A stretch of 64,000 nt of DNA from Cololabis saira. Its lineage: Eukaryota; Chordata; Actinopteri; Beloniformes; Belonidae. Position 1 is the stretch's first letter. Every line of letters begins with the position of its first letter. The stretch covers positions 5,704,769 through 5,768,768 of the forward strand of contig NC_084610.1 of NCBI RefSeq assembly GCF_033807715.1. Reading direction: 5' to 3'. Position numbers and translations under genes: made by a program. The notes under the pieces were generated by a model. That model ran no database searches and was not told the origin of the DNA. It saw only the letters and a program-made list of their open reading frames with translations. Of the stretch, positions 27,251-41,879 are shown one piece after another.

Positions 27251-30200
27251 AGCTTGGGTTATGACTTGCATTGCAGGGTTCCTCAGCGCAGCTCGCTTGT
27301 TTTTTTTATGAATTTGCAATATGTGAATGGGCTCTCTCAATTGGATTAACTGAATTACAGTGAAATGGATTAAACTAGAACATAATGAAATTATTGGATT
27401 GTCATTGATTGGACTGTGTGAAAGTTGTGTAATGTGCCCTGATATGACTTTTCTGGTGAATTACTGCTTTGCAAATGAAAGTGAATTGTACTGGCCAGAT
27501 GTGGCCCCAAAAAGCCAAAGATTGTCAACATTTAACATTTTATACTGTATTATACCTTCTCTCATTTCCTTAAATGTAAAAGTATGACTTTAAGCATTTT
27601 GTACTGTAAATACTAAGATCCCATTTCACACATTTGCTACATTATTTTTGTACCAGAATAAACTGCTGCTGTCACATTTGGATAATCCGTCTTCCCCCAC
27701 GGACAAAGCAACGTGTGTTTCCTTTAAATGCTGAGAAAAGCTTGACAAGTAAACAGATTGAACTCATGAGGATCTGCTGACCTTGAGAGCCATACAGACT
27801 TTATTAAGATGTTATTATTGTCAGGGTACAACAAGTGTACTGCATATAAAGACCTCTTTTGCTCCATCTAAATAGCTTGTGACAAAGTGTGGAGAATGTC
27901 TTTGTTCTGGTATTAAGTCGAGGGTAGGAGAGGTGAGGGTGAAATAGGATCAAGAGAAAAGAAGAAGCATCTCGAGACCGATGGCAGAGAGGATGAGATA
28001 GAAGCAAAGGAGGAGAATAGCATGGCACGGAGGATCGGGAGGGGGGGTTTATAATCCCGACGACTGTTGCACTCACTGGGGAGGGGAACTCTGTCTCTCT
28101 TTAACTGGATTTGGGTGAGCTGCTGTTTATCGGCGTATGAGTCGCCAAGCGCTCCCTCTCAGCTGTCAAACCCGTCCTAATCTAATCAGCGGGGCATTTC
28201 AGCCATTTGCTTTCAACACGACAGAGTGCAGAGAGCATTTTGGGCTTGGGTTTGTGTGCCGGTGCGTGTGTCTGAATGGAGGAGGCCACGCTTATGTGTG
28301 CGTGGGGTTTTGTGGCCGAGGGGGTCGGCAGCATCAGTGGTTTTTACACCGGGGTTAGCAGCTTGCGGCAGGATTTGGGGAGTCTGCGCTCCGGATGTTG
28401 GGACCCCATTGTGTGCGGCGGGCTGGCTAATCTTCATTACCGCACACAATGACGGGGCAAGAGAATGGGGCCTTGGCTGGAAAAAGGCACGGAGAAACAA
28501 AAGAGCAGCAGGCAGCGAAAAAGAGAGGGAGCGATAAAGAGAACAGTGAAGCGGAAAAACTCTGCTTCCGCCTCATACAGTATCAGTCGGAAAGAGCTGC
28601 TTGGTACCTTAGTCACATCCACATGGTCAAACCATGAAGTGTGACCATGGCGTGCTCATAAGAGTCTGTTCTTGCCTGGTTCTTCAGCATGTAAGGCTAA
28701 ACACGGCTAAATACCCTGCTTTTGCAAGTGTTGCATAATAGTTTGACTGGTGTGGCCACAGTTTAAGACCCTGTTACTCATTACACCAGCGGATCTCTGG
28801 GTTAACTGAGAAAGGCACAAGGGCAGCATGTGTGGGAGCGAGCATGAGCAGCGAAAGCAGGTCAGTGGCACAGTGTCGCAAGGCCGTCGCAGATTAGCCC
28901 AGTGTCGTAGAAACGTGCCGGACTACGGGTTTGTTTGGTTACGCAAGAGTGTGACTTCAAACAAGAGGTGGGGCTCTGGCGCTCCCTTCATCCCACGGCA
29001 ATGCTTTCAAAACAAACCTGAGTGACAAAGATTAGCCCAAGCTGCTTAAAATATTGAAAGATGTCTCCTTGCCGCCACGGCTGCTGTGGGCTGTCCTCCA
29101 AGAGATAGCAGAGAGAGAGTGAGAGAGAGAGAGAGTGTGTGTTCGTGTGTGAGTTTAGGTTGTACAAGGGAAAGCGGAGGCAGCACGGCAGGCTGAACCC
29201 ATTCACCTTTCGGTGCAGAGCGGCTGGCTTTTCAGCGGGAAGCGCGAGGACTTTTCACCCCAATTTCATCTTGACAATGTACGGCTGCTCGGCAGAGAGG
29301 GGAGGAGGGCGGTTAGACACACTGGGAAAGGTGTTAGGAACTCATTGACTTTGGCCTTTTGGGTCTGCTTGTGTTGGTGCATGTTTGTGTTCGCGCCTTG
29401 GCCGGCCAAGCCTTCACTTTGAAAAAGTGGGTGATTACCGGGCAAAGGGCAAAGCCTTGAATTAGAGCCGCCTTAAGATTACGGGTTAAAGTTTAAAGGC
29501 TGGCAAATTAATGTGTTTTAAATTAATAGGAGGTCATGACAGTTAAAGTTAAGTGTGTGCAAGTGTTTATTATGTGCACCACCTGTTCTGCTGAATATTC
29601 AACGCAAATTCAAACCCAGTAAACTCTGTCTATCCCTGCCTTTCTTGCTTATTCGCGTACACACCAATTATTGATGTGCTCTCTTATAAAACACTGGCTG
29701 GTCCCCTAAGTATTTCTGGCAACATTGCAGACTGAAAATAGCTGCCGACCCAAATAACTTTCCCCGCCGGAACGTGGAGGGAGCCAGACCACAGCCACTG
29801 GCGACTGGATTTACTAATTGGCATCATTTTACAATGAAATAATATCTGGGGCAGTAGACTGAATAGAACATAGCAGCAAACCAGAGCGCTGGAGGATCAG
29901 CTGTCTGGCCACACGAAAGCTTGCAGGAGTGATTTTGAGGAAGTATCCAGTCAGGGAGGGACTGGCCAAGGGTGGGCATCCTTTTAGTCTCGTTAGCATA
30001 AGTTATCAAATTCCTTTCCCTGAAAACATGCAAAGGGAATTGGGTAGTGAAACATTTATGCGACAGCATTGCTTTAGTTGAAAGAAGGAGGGAAAACCAT
30101 GTAGGAGCAGAAGTCACAAACTGGTATTCATTGAGATTTGCATTGCTGATCCCCATAAGGATAGTGTATCTTTTCAACGCCTTTGCTGGAGAGCGGTTCT

Positions 30201-30734
30201 GAACTTCTGTCGGCATCTGACGCATTTTTCCACAGAATTATAGCAGAAACATTTGGCCGTAGCACAGGAATTGTCAGCCTCATTGGCTGTAAATCATCTA
30301 CTTCTTTTTCGTGAACAACATTAACAAGCTGGCAGAAGAAGCACAAGAACATAAGGACCTTGAAGCAAGCTTGTTTAAACAAATCTTCCAAATATGGGAT
30401 GTTAAACAATGCAAAGGAAACAAAACTGATGGCAAACTGTCTGTGAGCTCCAAGAACAAAATAAATGATACAAAGCACAAAGGAAAAACCAAAGTCAGAC
30501 AATGGCAGTGCAGTAGAGGCACCTTGGTAATACTGAGATGGGTGATAAAAGATTTCTGAGCTAAAGAACTGTGATAAAAAGTAACCCAAACCCAAAAAAA
30601 CATGGGTGAGATTAAAAAAAACCAACATATTTTTCTTTCTTTTTCTTCTTTCTTCTTAACTGAGGGCTTTCATTGGATGTATACATTTGGTGCCAAACAA
30701 AACAATTAAACAAAACAAAAGTGTGTGTTGGGAG

Positions 30735-31428
30735 TAGAGGTGGGTGCAATTCATCGATGTGTCGATGCATCGCGATGCGTCACGTGACGATTTGTAATCG
30801 ATTATGGTCCAGTAAAAAAAAAAAAAATAATATATATTTCTTTTTTAAGTTATCCTATCCAGATTCCAGACTGAATAAGCTGCGGAATCATTTCATTTTC
30901 AAGAATGCACATTTCTTATTATTCACTTGAAATATGGCAGATATGTTTACACTAAATACATTTGATGGAAGTACATATCTTGTTTACTTGAATTAATGAA
31001 CTCATTAAATCCAGGGCTTGACCGTTTTCAGTGTTTTCCACCAATAGAGGGCGCTCTCATGCAAGTGCAGCTTTCCCTGGTCAAAGTTAAGTAAGTCAAA
31101 GAGCAAATGTTTACATAGTCATAAAATAAATTATTTTGTGTCTTTGAAAAATACATGTCAAATGTTCAAAAAACCTTGTTATTTACTTAATGAGTGTTGT
31201 TAGAGGAACTGAGTTCATTGATTGGCTATTTATTTACAAATGTAGCCACAGATGAAGACAAAATCAATCTTGTATGGAAAAAAGCATTAAAAATCACAAT
31301 AATCGAAAAATCGTGGCACCAATAATCGAATCGAATCGACAATCGTTATAATCGAAGAATCGAAGAATCGAAGCTCCAATAATCGAAATCGAATCGAATC
31401 GTGAGGTACCCTTGTTTGCACACCCCTA
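30735..31428. mobile_element. hAT-type element (TAGAGGTGGGTGCAA) with ATCGA-rich arms
   Basis: The left end TAGAGGTGGGTGCAATTC and the right end TTTGCACACCCCTA are inverted repeats. A perfect 8-bp duplication GTTGGGAG flanks the element (30727-30734 and 31429-31436). The right part has many AATCGAAT units, the left CATCGATG-type units. The 694-bp body has no transposase frame. It lies in klf7 intron 1. Confidence 0.92.
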
Positions 31429-33933
31429 GTTGGGAGAAGCCAAGTTAGTACCCTCTTATCCTCCAACCCTTCAAACTCCACATTGAGACCTGGCTACTCA
31501 TCTGCAACACATGGGCTCATAAACATAAATATACCCAGGCCATCTCCTGTAAAATAGAATAATGTGAAACGGGAAAAGTTGACACATCTAGCCAAAAAAT
31601 ATTTTATGTTCTTGGTTGGCATCTACACAGAAAGGTTATTGCAAACCATGAAAAGTAACGGCTCAAAAGACCCTGGGCCTCGATTATGAAAGTCATGTGA
31701 CCAGAGATACGCTCGATATGCAGAGCTTTTGGTAGCAGAAAACGGTAGAACAGTACAGCCCTCCCAAGATCTCTGGGCTTGATGGATCCCATTACCCAGC
31801 AGAAGCCGTGGAAAGAGGTCAAAAGGTGTTCAGCAACGCAGGTCCTCATGGGTCACAGCTCTTCTCTTTCCCTGCTTCAACACACCTGCTTCGAATGAAT
31901 GAATGCCATCAGCTTGTGATCACGGTCTGTAAATGACCCATTCATTTGACACAGGTGTGTTGTAGCATGGAAACCGTGCAGGCCAGTGGCCCTCGAGGAC
32001 CTGGTTGAGGAATTCTGATCTGGAAAAATAGCAGGAAAAGGAAGAAATGGATGGAAGAAGAATTCCAACCACGACGGGCTGAGATATCCTCGTGTGTGTG
32101 CTGTAGTGGCCCGATTCCCCCCTCGGCTGTAAAGCTCTTTGCTATAACTGACAATGGTGAGATCTATGAAGAGAAACTTTCTTTTTTTACTGCCATGAGT
32201 TATATAAAAGACCCTAACGTGAATAAGACATTAACTTTAATGACTGAGACATTATTTTAATGACTTCAATACAGACAAAAATGACCTGATACTAAGATTT
32301 TATGCACTGATGACCATCTTTTACCTCATAAAGTCTGGATTTCAAGAACAAATCAAACCAGAATTGAATGCATGTTTCATTTGAAGTGACCAATTGCTCT
32401 TGCTGAAAGGCATGGCGTATATTTCCAATTGCAGGTCAGCACCCAAACAAGCAATTTAAGCCAAAATATCCAAAGGACCGTGCTGTAAATTACACACACT
32501 GGCATGCACGTACTTCCAGGAAAACAGAGAGAGCAGAAGACATAAACACAGATGTCATTTGGCAGCCTAAATCTTAACTAGCACCAGGAGATTCATCAAA
32601 TCAAAGGGTTGCTGGCCCATCATTAAGGCTAAAACACACACTGCTCTCTCCACATACCAGAAGAGAACAATGGGAAACAGAGGTACACTGTCAAGCTGAT
32701 GAATGGCTCTTCCCTCAGGTCTCATTAAATCACACAGGGGGCAATTCCCAGGCCATTCCAGGAGTAAAGCAAGGTGCAAAATCTCTTCACCCCCTCCGTC
32801 TGTCTACTCAGACACTTTTACAGCCTTTTTCCAAGCGTGCATGTTAATATGATATATTTCACTGCGAAAACCTGCCATTGCAGAATTTGACATAATCCTA
32901 ATTCAGGCAGAATCTGTCCGGTTTTGAGGAAACAAGTCATATCTTTATCAGAAAACTCAACCCTGCAGGGCTTGGAACGACAGGAACTACATGATGTACC
33001 CAGTTGGTTCAAGATATCAGTGTCTTCAGGGTAATTTGAGACCCTGTCAAATCTCCCAGTGAGTTTAGCACCAGCTGCTGACAATGGAAAACAGCCTTTA
33101 TCTATTTCTGACCACACATCTGTGTCCTCAACACTTGTTTCAAGCTGCCAAAACAAGTATGATGCTCTGGAAATCTAAATGATGGAAAGTAGCTTTGAGA
33201 CGCTGAAGGAGTGCGAGTGAGGATAAGAGAAGAGCTGGATCTTAGTGAGATGAGAAGGATAAGACAGGGAAAAGAAGTTCTGCATAAAATGGGAATAAGA
33301 TTAAGTGAAATGCTGATAAAAAAAAGATTCTGACACACTGACCGACCAGCTGGAAGGCTTTGGAGGTGAGAGCCCTGGCAGTTGGAAATGCACAAACCGG
33401 TTTTGCATGCTGGACCACCAGAGTGAGCTCTGATTCCGGCATGCAAAGCGCGCGCGCTCCAGATGATACGCAAAGGCACTCAAGCTCTCGGGAGCTTACG
33501 TAAGAAAGGAAAAGAAAGTCACCCTTGCAGTTGCGGACACCTTGAGCACCACCGCACGATGACCCGACATCATTTTTAAAACCAGTCACTCTCCTTTAAT
33601 GTCAACAAGGCGATCATTAGCGATGCAGACCCAGCTTTTCAAACTTTTCAGCCGATTTCAGGGGGTGTCATGTCCTTGCAGCTGTCACCAACAAGAGCTT
33701 AGGGCCTTGATTGATGATTGCTTCGGATGACAACAACAAACAGCGGTGTTTACTCAGGGCAAATTGCCCTTGTCTCTCTCCCTGGTTCATTTCTTTCTCA
33801 CAAACTCTTTAGAGAGAGATGGTCCACATGGCTGGATCTCTGGTTTCTGGATGGATAAAACTCCCTCGGGGTGGGATTAGCCTCTCAGACTGACAGCTAA
33901 ACAAACAAAAAGCTGATTGTCCTGTTTGCCAAG

Positions 33934-33946
33934 GCTGCCTAGCAAC
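33934..33946. promoter_or_regulatory. RFX X-box-like motif
   Basis: GCTGCCTAGCAAC matches the 13-bp RFX palindrome at 12 of 13 positions. It lies in klf7 intron 1, in a stretch without recognised repeats. A single motif is weak evidence of function. Confidence 0.3.
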
Positions 33947-36837
33947 AGGTAGGTTGGAAGATGGCACATAACGCTCTGGATTTCACAGCTAAATGGTGCT
34001 ATAAAATGCCTCCATACAATGTGAACGCTGGGTCATTTTCAAAGCCCACAGCTGGGGTGATAAAACAAACTGGGAGAAATTACTTGGAGCCTCTGCATCG
34101 TAAAGGAATTTCTGCATCGTGTTACTGCCGGGTAGTATTTTGCATAAACCACTTGAATCACATCTCTGAATAAAGTAATGCAAACAACGCTTGCTTCCCT
34201 CTGATTTTGCTCAGCAATTAGACAGTGACACAACACCCTAACATTGACTTCTACCATAGCTGGTTTTCTTTGATCAAGCACATAAAAAATACAATTATCA
34301 CCCTTTTCCTTCAAAATGAGCACTTCTGCAGCTTTCTTACACCTGCTGAAACAAAGTTAATTGGCTCTTTTTGCCATTGCTAGAAGCAGTGTGGCAATAG
34401 AGAGGACATGAATTGAATTATAGCTGACTGCTAAAACTGAAAGGGGTTGCATTCAAATATCCTGCAGGGTGTGTTGGATAGGCAATTTCTAGCAACACAG
34501 CAGGACTGACAATTAGCTGCCGGCCACCATGTAGATTTAAATAAATCGGCTGTACAGCTTTTTATCCACCAGTTTGTGCTTTTATCAGTTTTAGAGTGTC
34601 GAAGAGAGATGTTTTAGCCATTAAACTTGGGGAAGTGCTCATGCTCACACAGGTGTCACATTTCAATCACTCCCTGTCGGAGCTGGTACTGATAGCCATG
34701 GCTACTGTAGAGTTGTTTTACCCAGAACTGAATGCGCGAATCCCATTAAGGACAAAACCTGATCTTGGTGAGGGTTTTCTGGCCAGTAGAAATCAAGCTT
34801 TTGATGCCAGATAGCACAGATTTACGCTAAACCTGGAGCACACCTGCAGGTTTCTTTGGCCCAAATGAGACCTTGACTGGCAGCATTGATTCAAGACGTC
34901 AAAACAGAGCAAACAACATGAACCAAACCTGCATTTTCCATAGATTGTTGGACTGTGTCTGGCCATCATTTTTCCCGTAACTCATATCAGAGCTAGTGTA
35001 ACATCTGAGCGAGCAGGCCCAGATGTTATAGGCTAGTGTGACTCAAATTAGCTCCAACTCATAGTCTTTGTGCTACACACAACACTTGTCAGTGATGTTA
35101 CTGAGCCCAAAAGTGCCAACAGTAGTCGAAAGACGTCTTTAGATTGGATCCCTGGATGATGAACGCGTGTTTAACGCGCGTTGGCAATATAAACGCAAGG
35201 CGTGTTGTTTGTCACCTCATGCCTGAAGGCCAGTTGAGGGGAGGGAAGGAAACCGCACAACAAAACGTAAAATATTGTCTAAGCTAACTTTGGGGTCACA
35301 TTTAATGTGACTCAAGCTAAATATAGCCTTATATTTGTTGCTAACCCAAACTAACTTTATCCTAATGTTTTAATGCAAACCCATAACTTAAGGTAGGGAT
35401 TAAATACGAACAAGCTACCATTCTTCTCATGTAACTTTTTCAAGTCTTTAAGCCCATTATTAACACCATAAAGTCTTTTTTTCTGTGGACTCTCTAAAGC
35501 TCATCTCTCTCTTTTCCACTGATGCAGCGATGCACTTTTCCCTGAAAGGGAAAGGTTTGACTTCAGGTAATTGGTGGTGCCAAATCCTGTTCGGATGCAA
35601 AAAGGGAAGTAAAAAAAGTCATTTGAATATTGAAAAGTTGTCAAATGTGTTCTCCTGGCAATATATGATATTAAAGGAATTATGACCACTTCCAGCCTCG
35701 ACAACATGAACTCTGCAACTTGATGACAAGCTCACTCCATCAAGCTGATTTAATAAGTCCACATTAGCATCAGAAGAAGAAGACTACATCTCCGCCCCAA
35801 GTTTGTTCATGTATGAAGTAATTTGGTTTGCAAATTGGTGCCGAGTAAACGCGCGAGTAAAGATGGATGTGCAGTGTCACCAATGCTGTGGCTTCCTACG
35901 TGACATTATTATTACCCTGCACTCCAGTTTGTGCTTGAAAATCATCTTTGGACTGAATTTTGTTTGATTCAGGACTGAATCTGTTTGTTGGTCTTGTTCC
36001 ATAAAAGACACAAACACTTTCCCAGCGTAGATCCATGCATGTCTAATATTAAAGCAGTTTTTGAGAAACTTTTCAGATTAAGAGAGGAGCTTCTTCTCAA
36101 TTTCTCAGCTGATAGTGTATTTTCAGTGCCACATGTTCTATGTAAAAGTGAGACTTTTCTTCCTTTCTCTTTTCTTCCTGCAGTTGCCGAGACGGATGGC
36201 AGCAGTGAAGCATGTCGGATCACCGTAAGGTGCTGTAACAGCTTCCCGATGTTGCCTCAAACGCTGTGCAAGTCATTGCCAGGCCATGTGTGCTGGTGTG
36301 ACCCCCCCCAAAAATTACCGGCTTCTCTTTTTACTGTTAATAAAACCTGGGATGGATAAAGTGGTTCACAGGCTGAAGTCATACATAAAGATGTGCTTGT
36401 TCAACACTCCTGCGACTCTCCCCCTCCTCCCTCCGCCGCTTTCCCTCGCGCCACCTTGCCTGTCCCTCCCTTTCTGTCACCAGAGCATCAGACAAATGAA
36501 TACTTCCCCAGCCATCCTCTCTTTCATCAGCGCTTCCCACCTTTTCATCAGCGCCCATAAAGCAGTAGCCGGCACCGATCACCGGCAATCGCCTCTCGGC
36601 TGAGTGATGAGACAGATGTGGCAGAGTTCACTAAGCGCTCTTATGGCAGAATGGATGTTACTGGGTCAGAGGGTCGCTCGCACATCTCATTACACAACAT
36701 ACACAGACACACAGACGCGGCGGTGTGTGCATGGGAAGGAAATACATCCTGACTGGGAGAATATCCTGGAAAATCTCAGTAAAGCGATGTCATTCAGCCT
36801 GAACAAGCACACGCTTGGACTTAGTGGTGGGAGACGG

Positions 36838-37790
36838 CCATGTGCAAAAGTTAGTACCCCTTCTTTTATTTCTGTCTTTTTTGTTTGATATTTGTTTTGT
36901 GTGCAGAAACTTTATTTAAAAAAATGATTTGCAGCCTTAATGTTTAAAGTAGAAATACACCCCTTGGTGAACAACAACATATAATTTTAAGCAGACCTCA
37001 ATAAAAGAAGATATATTTGAGCGTCCAGATGTAGGTTAACACAATGCCAAAAAGTAAAGAGACAAGCAAGGTCTTAGAGAAGCAACTGTTACTGCATATC
37101 AGTTCGCGAAAGGTTATAAAACCACTTTCATTCAACAGTGACAGAGATTACTAACAAATGGAAAGCATTCAAGAGAGTCTGCATCGTCCCTGGAGAAGAC
37201 GACCCCGCAAATTTATCCCAAGGTCAAACCATGCGACACTAACAGAAACACAAAAAGCCCAAAAGATACATTTATGGTCCTGCAGGCGTCACTGATGTTT
37301 AAATTTAATGTCCATACACGTTTAGAAGAAGACTAAAGAAATATTGTTTTGACAAGCAAGACTAAGGTTTGCAATGCTGCATCTGAACACGCTTCAATAC
37401 ACATGACAGTGTTATGCACAGGTGAGAGCGTTTAACACCTCATACCTGCGGTCAAGCGCGGCAGAGGGGGGATGATTTGGGATTATTGTGCCGCCGCAGG
37501 ACCTGGGCACCTTGCTGACACTGAATCAACCAGTATTCAGGTATTCAGTACCAGGCCTTCTCTCCCACAGCTGAAGCTTGGATGAAAGTGGATCATGCAA
37601 CAAGACAATGTTCCCAAAAACACCAATAAATCCACATCGGAATCCTTGAAGAAGAAAATAATGATGACATTACAGATTTTAACAGAAATGAATATTGGGG
37701 TACTTTTTTGTGGGTTTTTTTTAATACAAAACTGAACAAGATGCTCTGTCCTCTTCAGACACTGAAATTAAGTGCCTGTAAAAGTTTGTT
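36838..37790 (+). pseudogene. Degenerate Tc1/mariner transposase remnant
   Basis: A start at 37044 gives MPKSKETSKVLEKQ, like the N-terminus of Tc1-type transposases. The frame then shifts (GYKTTFIQQ, TNGKHSRES) through the DNA-binding region. Near 37465 a G-M-I-W-D block matches the catalytic G..M.WG..S region, and near 37589 WIMQQDNVPKN matches the conserved QQDNDPKH motif that contains the second catalytic Asp. Stops and frameshifts show the copy is dead. AAAAGTTAGTACC near 36847 and TGTAAAAGTTTG near 37777 may be eroded ends. It is antisense to klf7 in intron 1. Confidence 0.8.
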
Positions 37791-39403
37791 CTCGAGAGCC
37801 AGAATGGACTTTTTACTGTTGGAGCTCATTTATCTGTTTATACTAACCAAATGAAGACATCACTCTTGTGATACAGGGTAAGAGTCCTCAATAGATATAT
37901 TTTCCCAGGATCAATGCAATGAGTAATAACCTCGTGGCTGAAAAAAAAACTGCTTAAAGGAGCCCGGCAGAGATGCTGCACCGAGCGGCGCCGCACAAAG
38001 GCTTCCTTTCATGCCTGGCTGCGTCACGGGCCAGGCCATGTCAAATACCTCGAACGTGGTTTCCATCTTCAATATCATCTGACTGATGTGGGGCTGGAGG
38101 CGAGCAGAGCGACATCTGCGTGTCATGAGACGGTGAAAAACAAATCAGGACCAAATGTCAGTTTAATTAAATGACAGTTTACTTTTCTTTTCTTTTCTTT
38201 TTTTTTTCTTCAGCTGAGAGCCCAAACTTGATTTCCAGAATTTCACGTCTCGCATTTAGAGTAAATGTGACATTTTAATAAAGAACATGTCTGGAACGGA
38301 AGCAGTTCCAGGAGCTCTTCTGAGACAAATAAGATTACGGCCCAGTTTGTCCTTCCTTAACAGGATTGATTGAATTTTAATTTCCATGAAATTACATCAG
38401 GTTGACGCCGGTAAAAGGTCGTCAAAATCTTGCGAGGTGATTTCCAGACTGGTTAGGTATGTTTCTGTGAAATGCATGCATTTTGTTGCTGGCGTTCCTG
38501 GAGGCAACGGCGGCGACGGGGAGGGCTCCCGTACCTGCGCTTCAGCAGCGTAGTGCACAGCGAACAGGTCCGGAGCTTACACAACAGCTCTGCAGAGATC
38601 AAAAATCCATACTGTGTTGATTCTATATGAGGAAGAAAACGCAGCGAGACTGAAAGAAAGGAGAAGCGAGGGATGGAGGAAGACAGGAAGGAGGGGGCCA
38701 GTTGGCTTTGCTCCCCAGCAAGCCTGCTGTGTGTGTGAGAAAGCAGCTGTGGCCAACTGAGGATTACATAACACACTGAGACACACACACTCAGACGAGA
38801 ACAAGTCTGCATATGGAGGCAGATGTACAGTTCCGCTCAGCTTCTTTTGTCGCTCCTTCTTTAATCCTCATCATGATCCCTCCAGAAGTCGAGTAAGAAA
38901 GAGCCTGATGTGGGTTTTTTAATGTTTTCTCATTCTTGGCACTGGCTACAACTATAACAGCCCAGTGTGGAGCAGCTTCCTCCGTGGAGTCTCCGCGCAT
39001 CCCCGTTGCCGCTGCTCATCAGGATGCCGCTCTTGTTGTCTGGAGATGCCCTCCACCCTTGCTGGGGTGGGTGGAGGTGGAGGGGAGGGGGGGTTCAAGG
39101 CTGGCGGACTGTGAAATGCAAAGCGCCCGCTGTGGGGAGAATCTGCATGCTCTGCAACATCCTCAGACCCCCTAACTGGGCTGATGCCGCTGCTGCCGGA
39201 GAGATGCACACATGCAATCGATGTGGGTGATGCGTACGAAAGATCTGGACCCCCCCCCTCTCTCCTCTCACCGTGTGATGTCAAACAGAGGTCTTCAGGA
39301 CGCTGGTTTGGGTTTGAGGCCCAGTTTGTTCTGAGCTCTAGATTGATGCCATCTTGTCTGGATCTGACTCCACCCAGCTCTGGCTCATCCAATAATTAGC
39401 ATG

Positions 39404-39766
39404 CACTGCAAAAACTTAATCTTACCAGGAATATTTGTCTTATTTCTAGTTAAAATGTCTCATTTTTATTCCAAAATATCTCATGACACTAAAAACAAGA
39501 GTCATTAACAGAAAAATAACTTGTTATTTGAACATTTTCACCTGTTTCAAGTAAATTTTCACTTGAAATAAGTATAAAAATCTGCCAGTGGGACAAGATT
39601 TATCTTCTCATTACAAGCAAAAAAATCTTGTTTCACTGGCAGATTTGTGGAAATCTACTTGAAACAGGTGAAAATTGTTGTTTTTTCCAGTGATTTGACA
39701 AAAAATTAGACATTTTAACTAGAAATAAGACAAATATTCTTGTTAAGGTTTTGAGTTGGTGCAGTG
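39404..39766. mobile_element. Palindromic MITE, copy 2 (CACTGCAAAAA ends)
   Basis: This is the same family as 2136-2545, 363 bp long, with both CACTG...CAGTG ends present and the central GCCAGTGGGA / TCACTGGC hairpin conserved. It lies in klf7 intron 1. It differs from copy 1 by scattered substitutions and a deletion on the right arm near 39690. Confidence 0.85.
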
Positions 39767-41879
39767 TGTTCACCACCTAACCTGCCTCAAGCTAGATGTT
39801 AGATCTTGGTTTACTTCTGGCTAACCTCCAAGGCTCATTATACACAATTAGTTTAAAATCATTTAAACTGATATGGTGCAAAAAACGTTCACCCCCATTC
39901 TGAGCTCACGCCCCTATTGGTCATCCAGTGAACTACAAGTTTCCCTGCTCCTGCAGTGGCTTCAGCCTTGAAAGCTGGATGTTGCCGCTTGGTTAAGGTG
40001 AATAAATTAGTTTATTTAGCAAGTAATGAGGGAGATTATTGGTCATTTTTTAGTGACTGGTATCAGCCAAAGCTCAGGAATACCCAAACTGTTGACATGC
40101 AGGCACCTCAGTGATGATTTCTGCATCAATCATCATTTTAGTCGTTAAATTTACTTTTTATTTTTTTTAATCAAATTGACCAATTTTGTGCATCACTTGT
40201 TACAATGGCTGTGTATGCATTATGATTTTGTGCATAGTGTTACACAAATAATTGCATACTTCTGCAAAGTAGCACAAATCATATATGACATAAGGATGTG
40301 AAAAGCAAGAAAGGCCAATTAACATAATAAAAATACATGTAATCTAACCCGATATTGATCATTGACGACGCCAGTGGAACATAGTTCCAGCGAAATTTGT
40401 TCTTTCCTCTTCACAAAAGGCAAAAGTAGTGTCAAAAATAGAGAATAATTGTGTAAAAACAACTGTCTCTGTTTACTTCTTTAACATTAGTATACATTTT
40501 AATGTCCAGTCGCTTTAACTTCATCCTCATTTTTCATTTTTGAACAGTTAAATGTTACATGTAGCATGAAAAATAGGACAATTATGTCATATATCACCCT
40601 GATTTCTAAAGACCAACATTTGTATCAGCCACAGACAAACCCACATCGGTCTACTTGTGGATTTATTGTTGTTCTGATGTTTTTTTCCCAGAGCGCCTTG
40701 CTGGCCCTCGCTGGAACCTCGTGCAGTCAGGCAACATCCACATGAAGAACTCGATGCACCGAGCAGCCGCAGTCAGTTTGCTAGGATCAGCATCAGGCAC
40801 TGGTTTGTGCGCGGCGAACCCCTGAGGGATGATATATGTGTCGGGGGGAGCGTTTCCCGAGGTCAATGACGGACAACCGCGGGCGGTGTCCGGTTACATG
40901 CTGCCCGTCAGGGTCAAGTGCCGGAGAAGAGGCCGTGCCATCACCAGTGCCTGAAGGCGCATGAAAAATCCCTCGCATCAGCCTGAAATTCAGTTCAGAA
41001 GTGCTTTAAACGCCGGCGTCTAGATGTGAAGATGCTGATCGAGCATCTAACTGGGGCTTTATCTGAGCTGAGGATAACAAGCTTTGGAAATCGCAGCCGA
41101 GATAACAGCAACCCATTTGTTGGTCCAAAGACTCAAAAATAACACGCGCTCTTTTTTTTTTGATTTATTTATTTGTATATTTTTTGCTTTGAGGGAGACT
41201 GGGTTCCACACATAACAAGTCAGATCTGACCAGCTCTGCTTGTTCCAAATCCAGCTCAGCACTGCTGTTTGTTCCAACTCTGAACAACCGACTGTCCTGG
41301 GATTTGGAAGAGAGACGGCGCGGTTCAGTTTGGCACTGTTAAGTTCAATAATGGAACACATAGCAGCCTCAAATGTACCATCTGCAGACCTGCTAAATAC
41401 TTTTCTTCTCCTCTGCTCCCCGCCCCCCCCTGTAGCCGGCTGAATCATGCCTCACAGACACCAACAGGGGACACAGTCATCATTCTTGCCATCCCGTCTC
41501 AGGGACCCATTTAGGGGCCGACCACAACGGCCCCCTATCTCACCATCAGATGCCATAAAAGCATCAAATTCTAAATTGTGCTGAGAATACAGAGGGGACG
41601 GCAGGAGACGGGGCTTTTAAGGCTGATAATTCCTGCATTCAGACGGGGGCTTGTGGCGTCTTCATCCCGCTAGAATGAGCACAAGGGCTGCCTTGCCAAG
41701 AATGTCTCTGTGCTGCATGGGGAGAGGGGGTTTCAAAGTGTGGGGCCACTCATAATCCTTGTACTCACAAGCATGCACTGTGATCTTCTTAGCCATAATA
41801 AGGGCTGTTTTTCCAATGAAAAACATTTAAAAAAAAACTTCTAAAATATTTACTCCACAGTGATTCATGGTGGGACCGA

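Noticed and set aside
30128..30628. 166-codon minus-strand frame in klf7 intron 1
   Set aside because: Hydrophobic and Phe/Ser-rich reading of AT-rich DNA, with no family motif or exon structure; expected by chance in a window of this size.
35140..35210. CpG-rich AACGCG/CGCGTT motifs near 35.16 kb
   Set aside because: Too short for a CpG island or promoter, with no supporting context.
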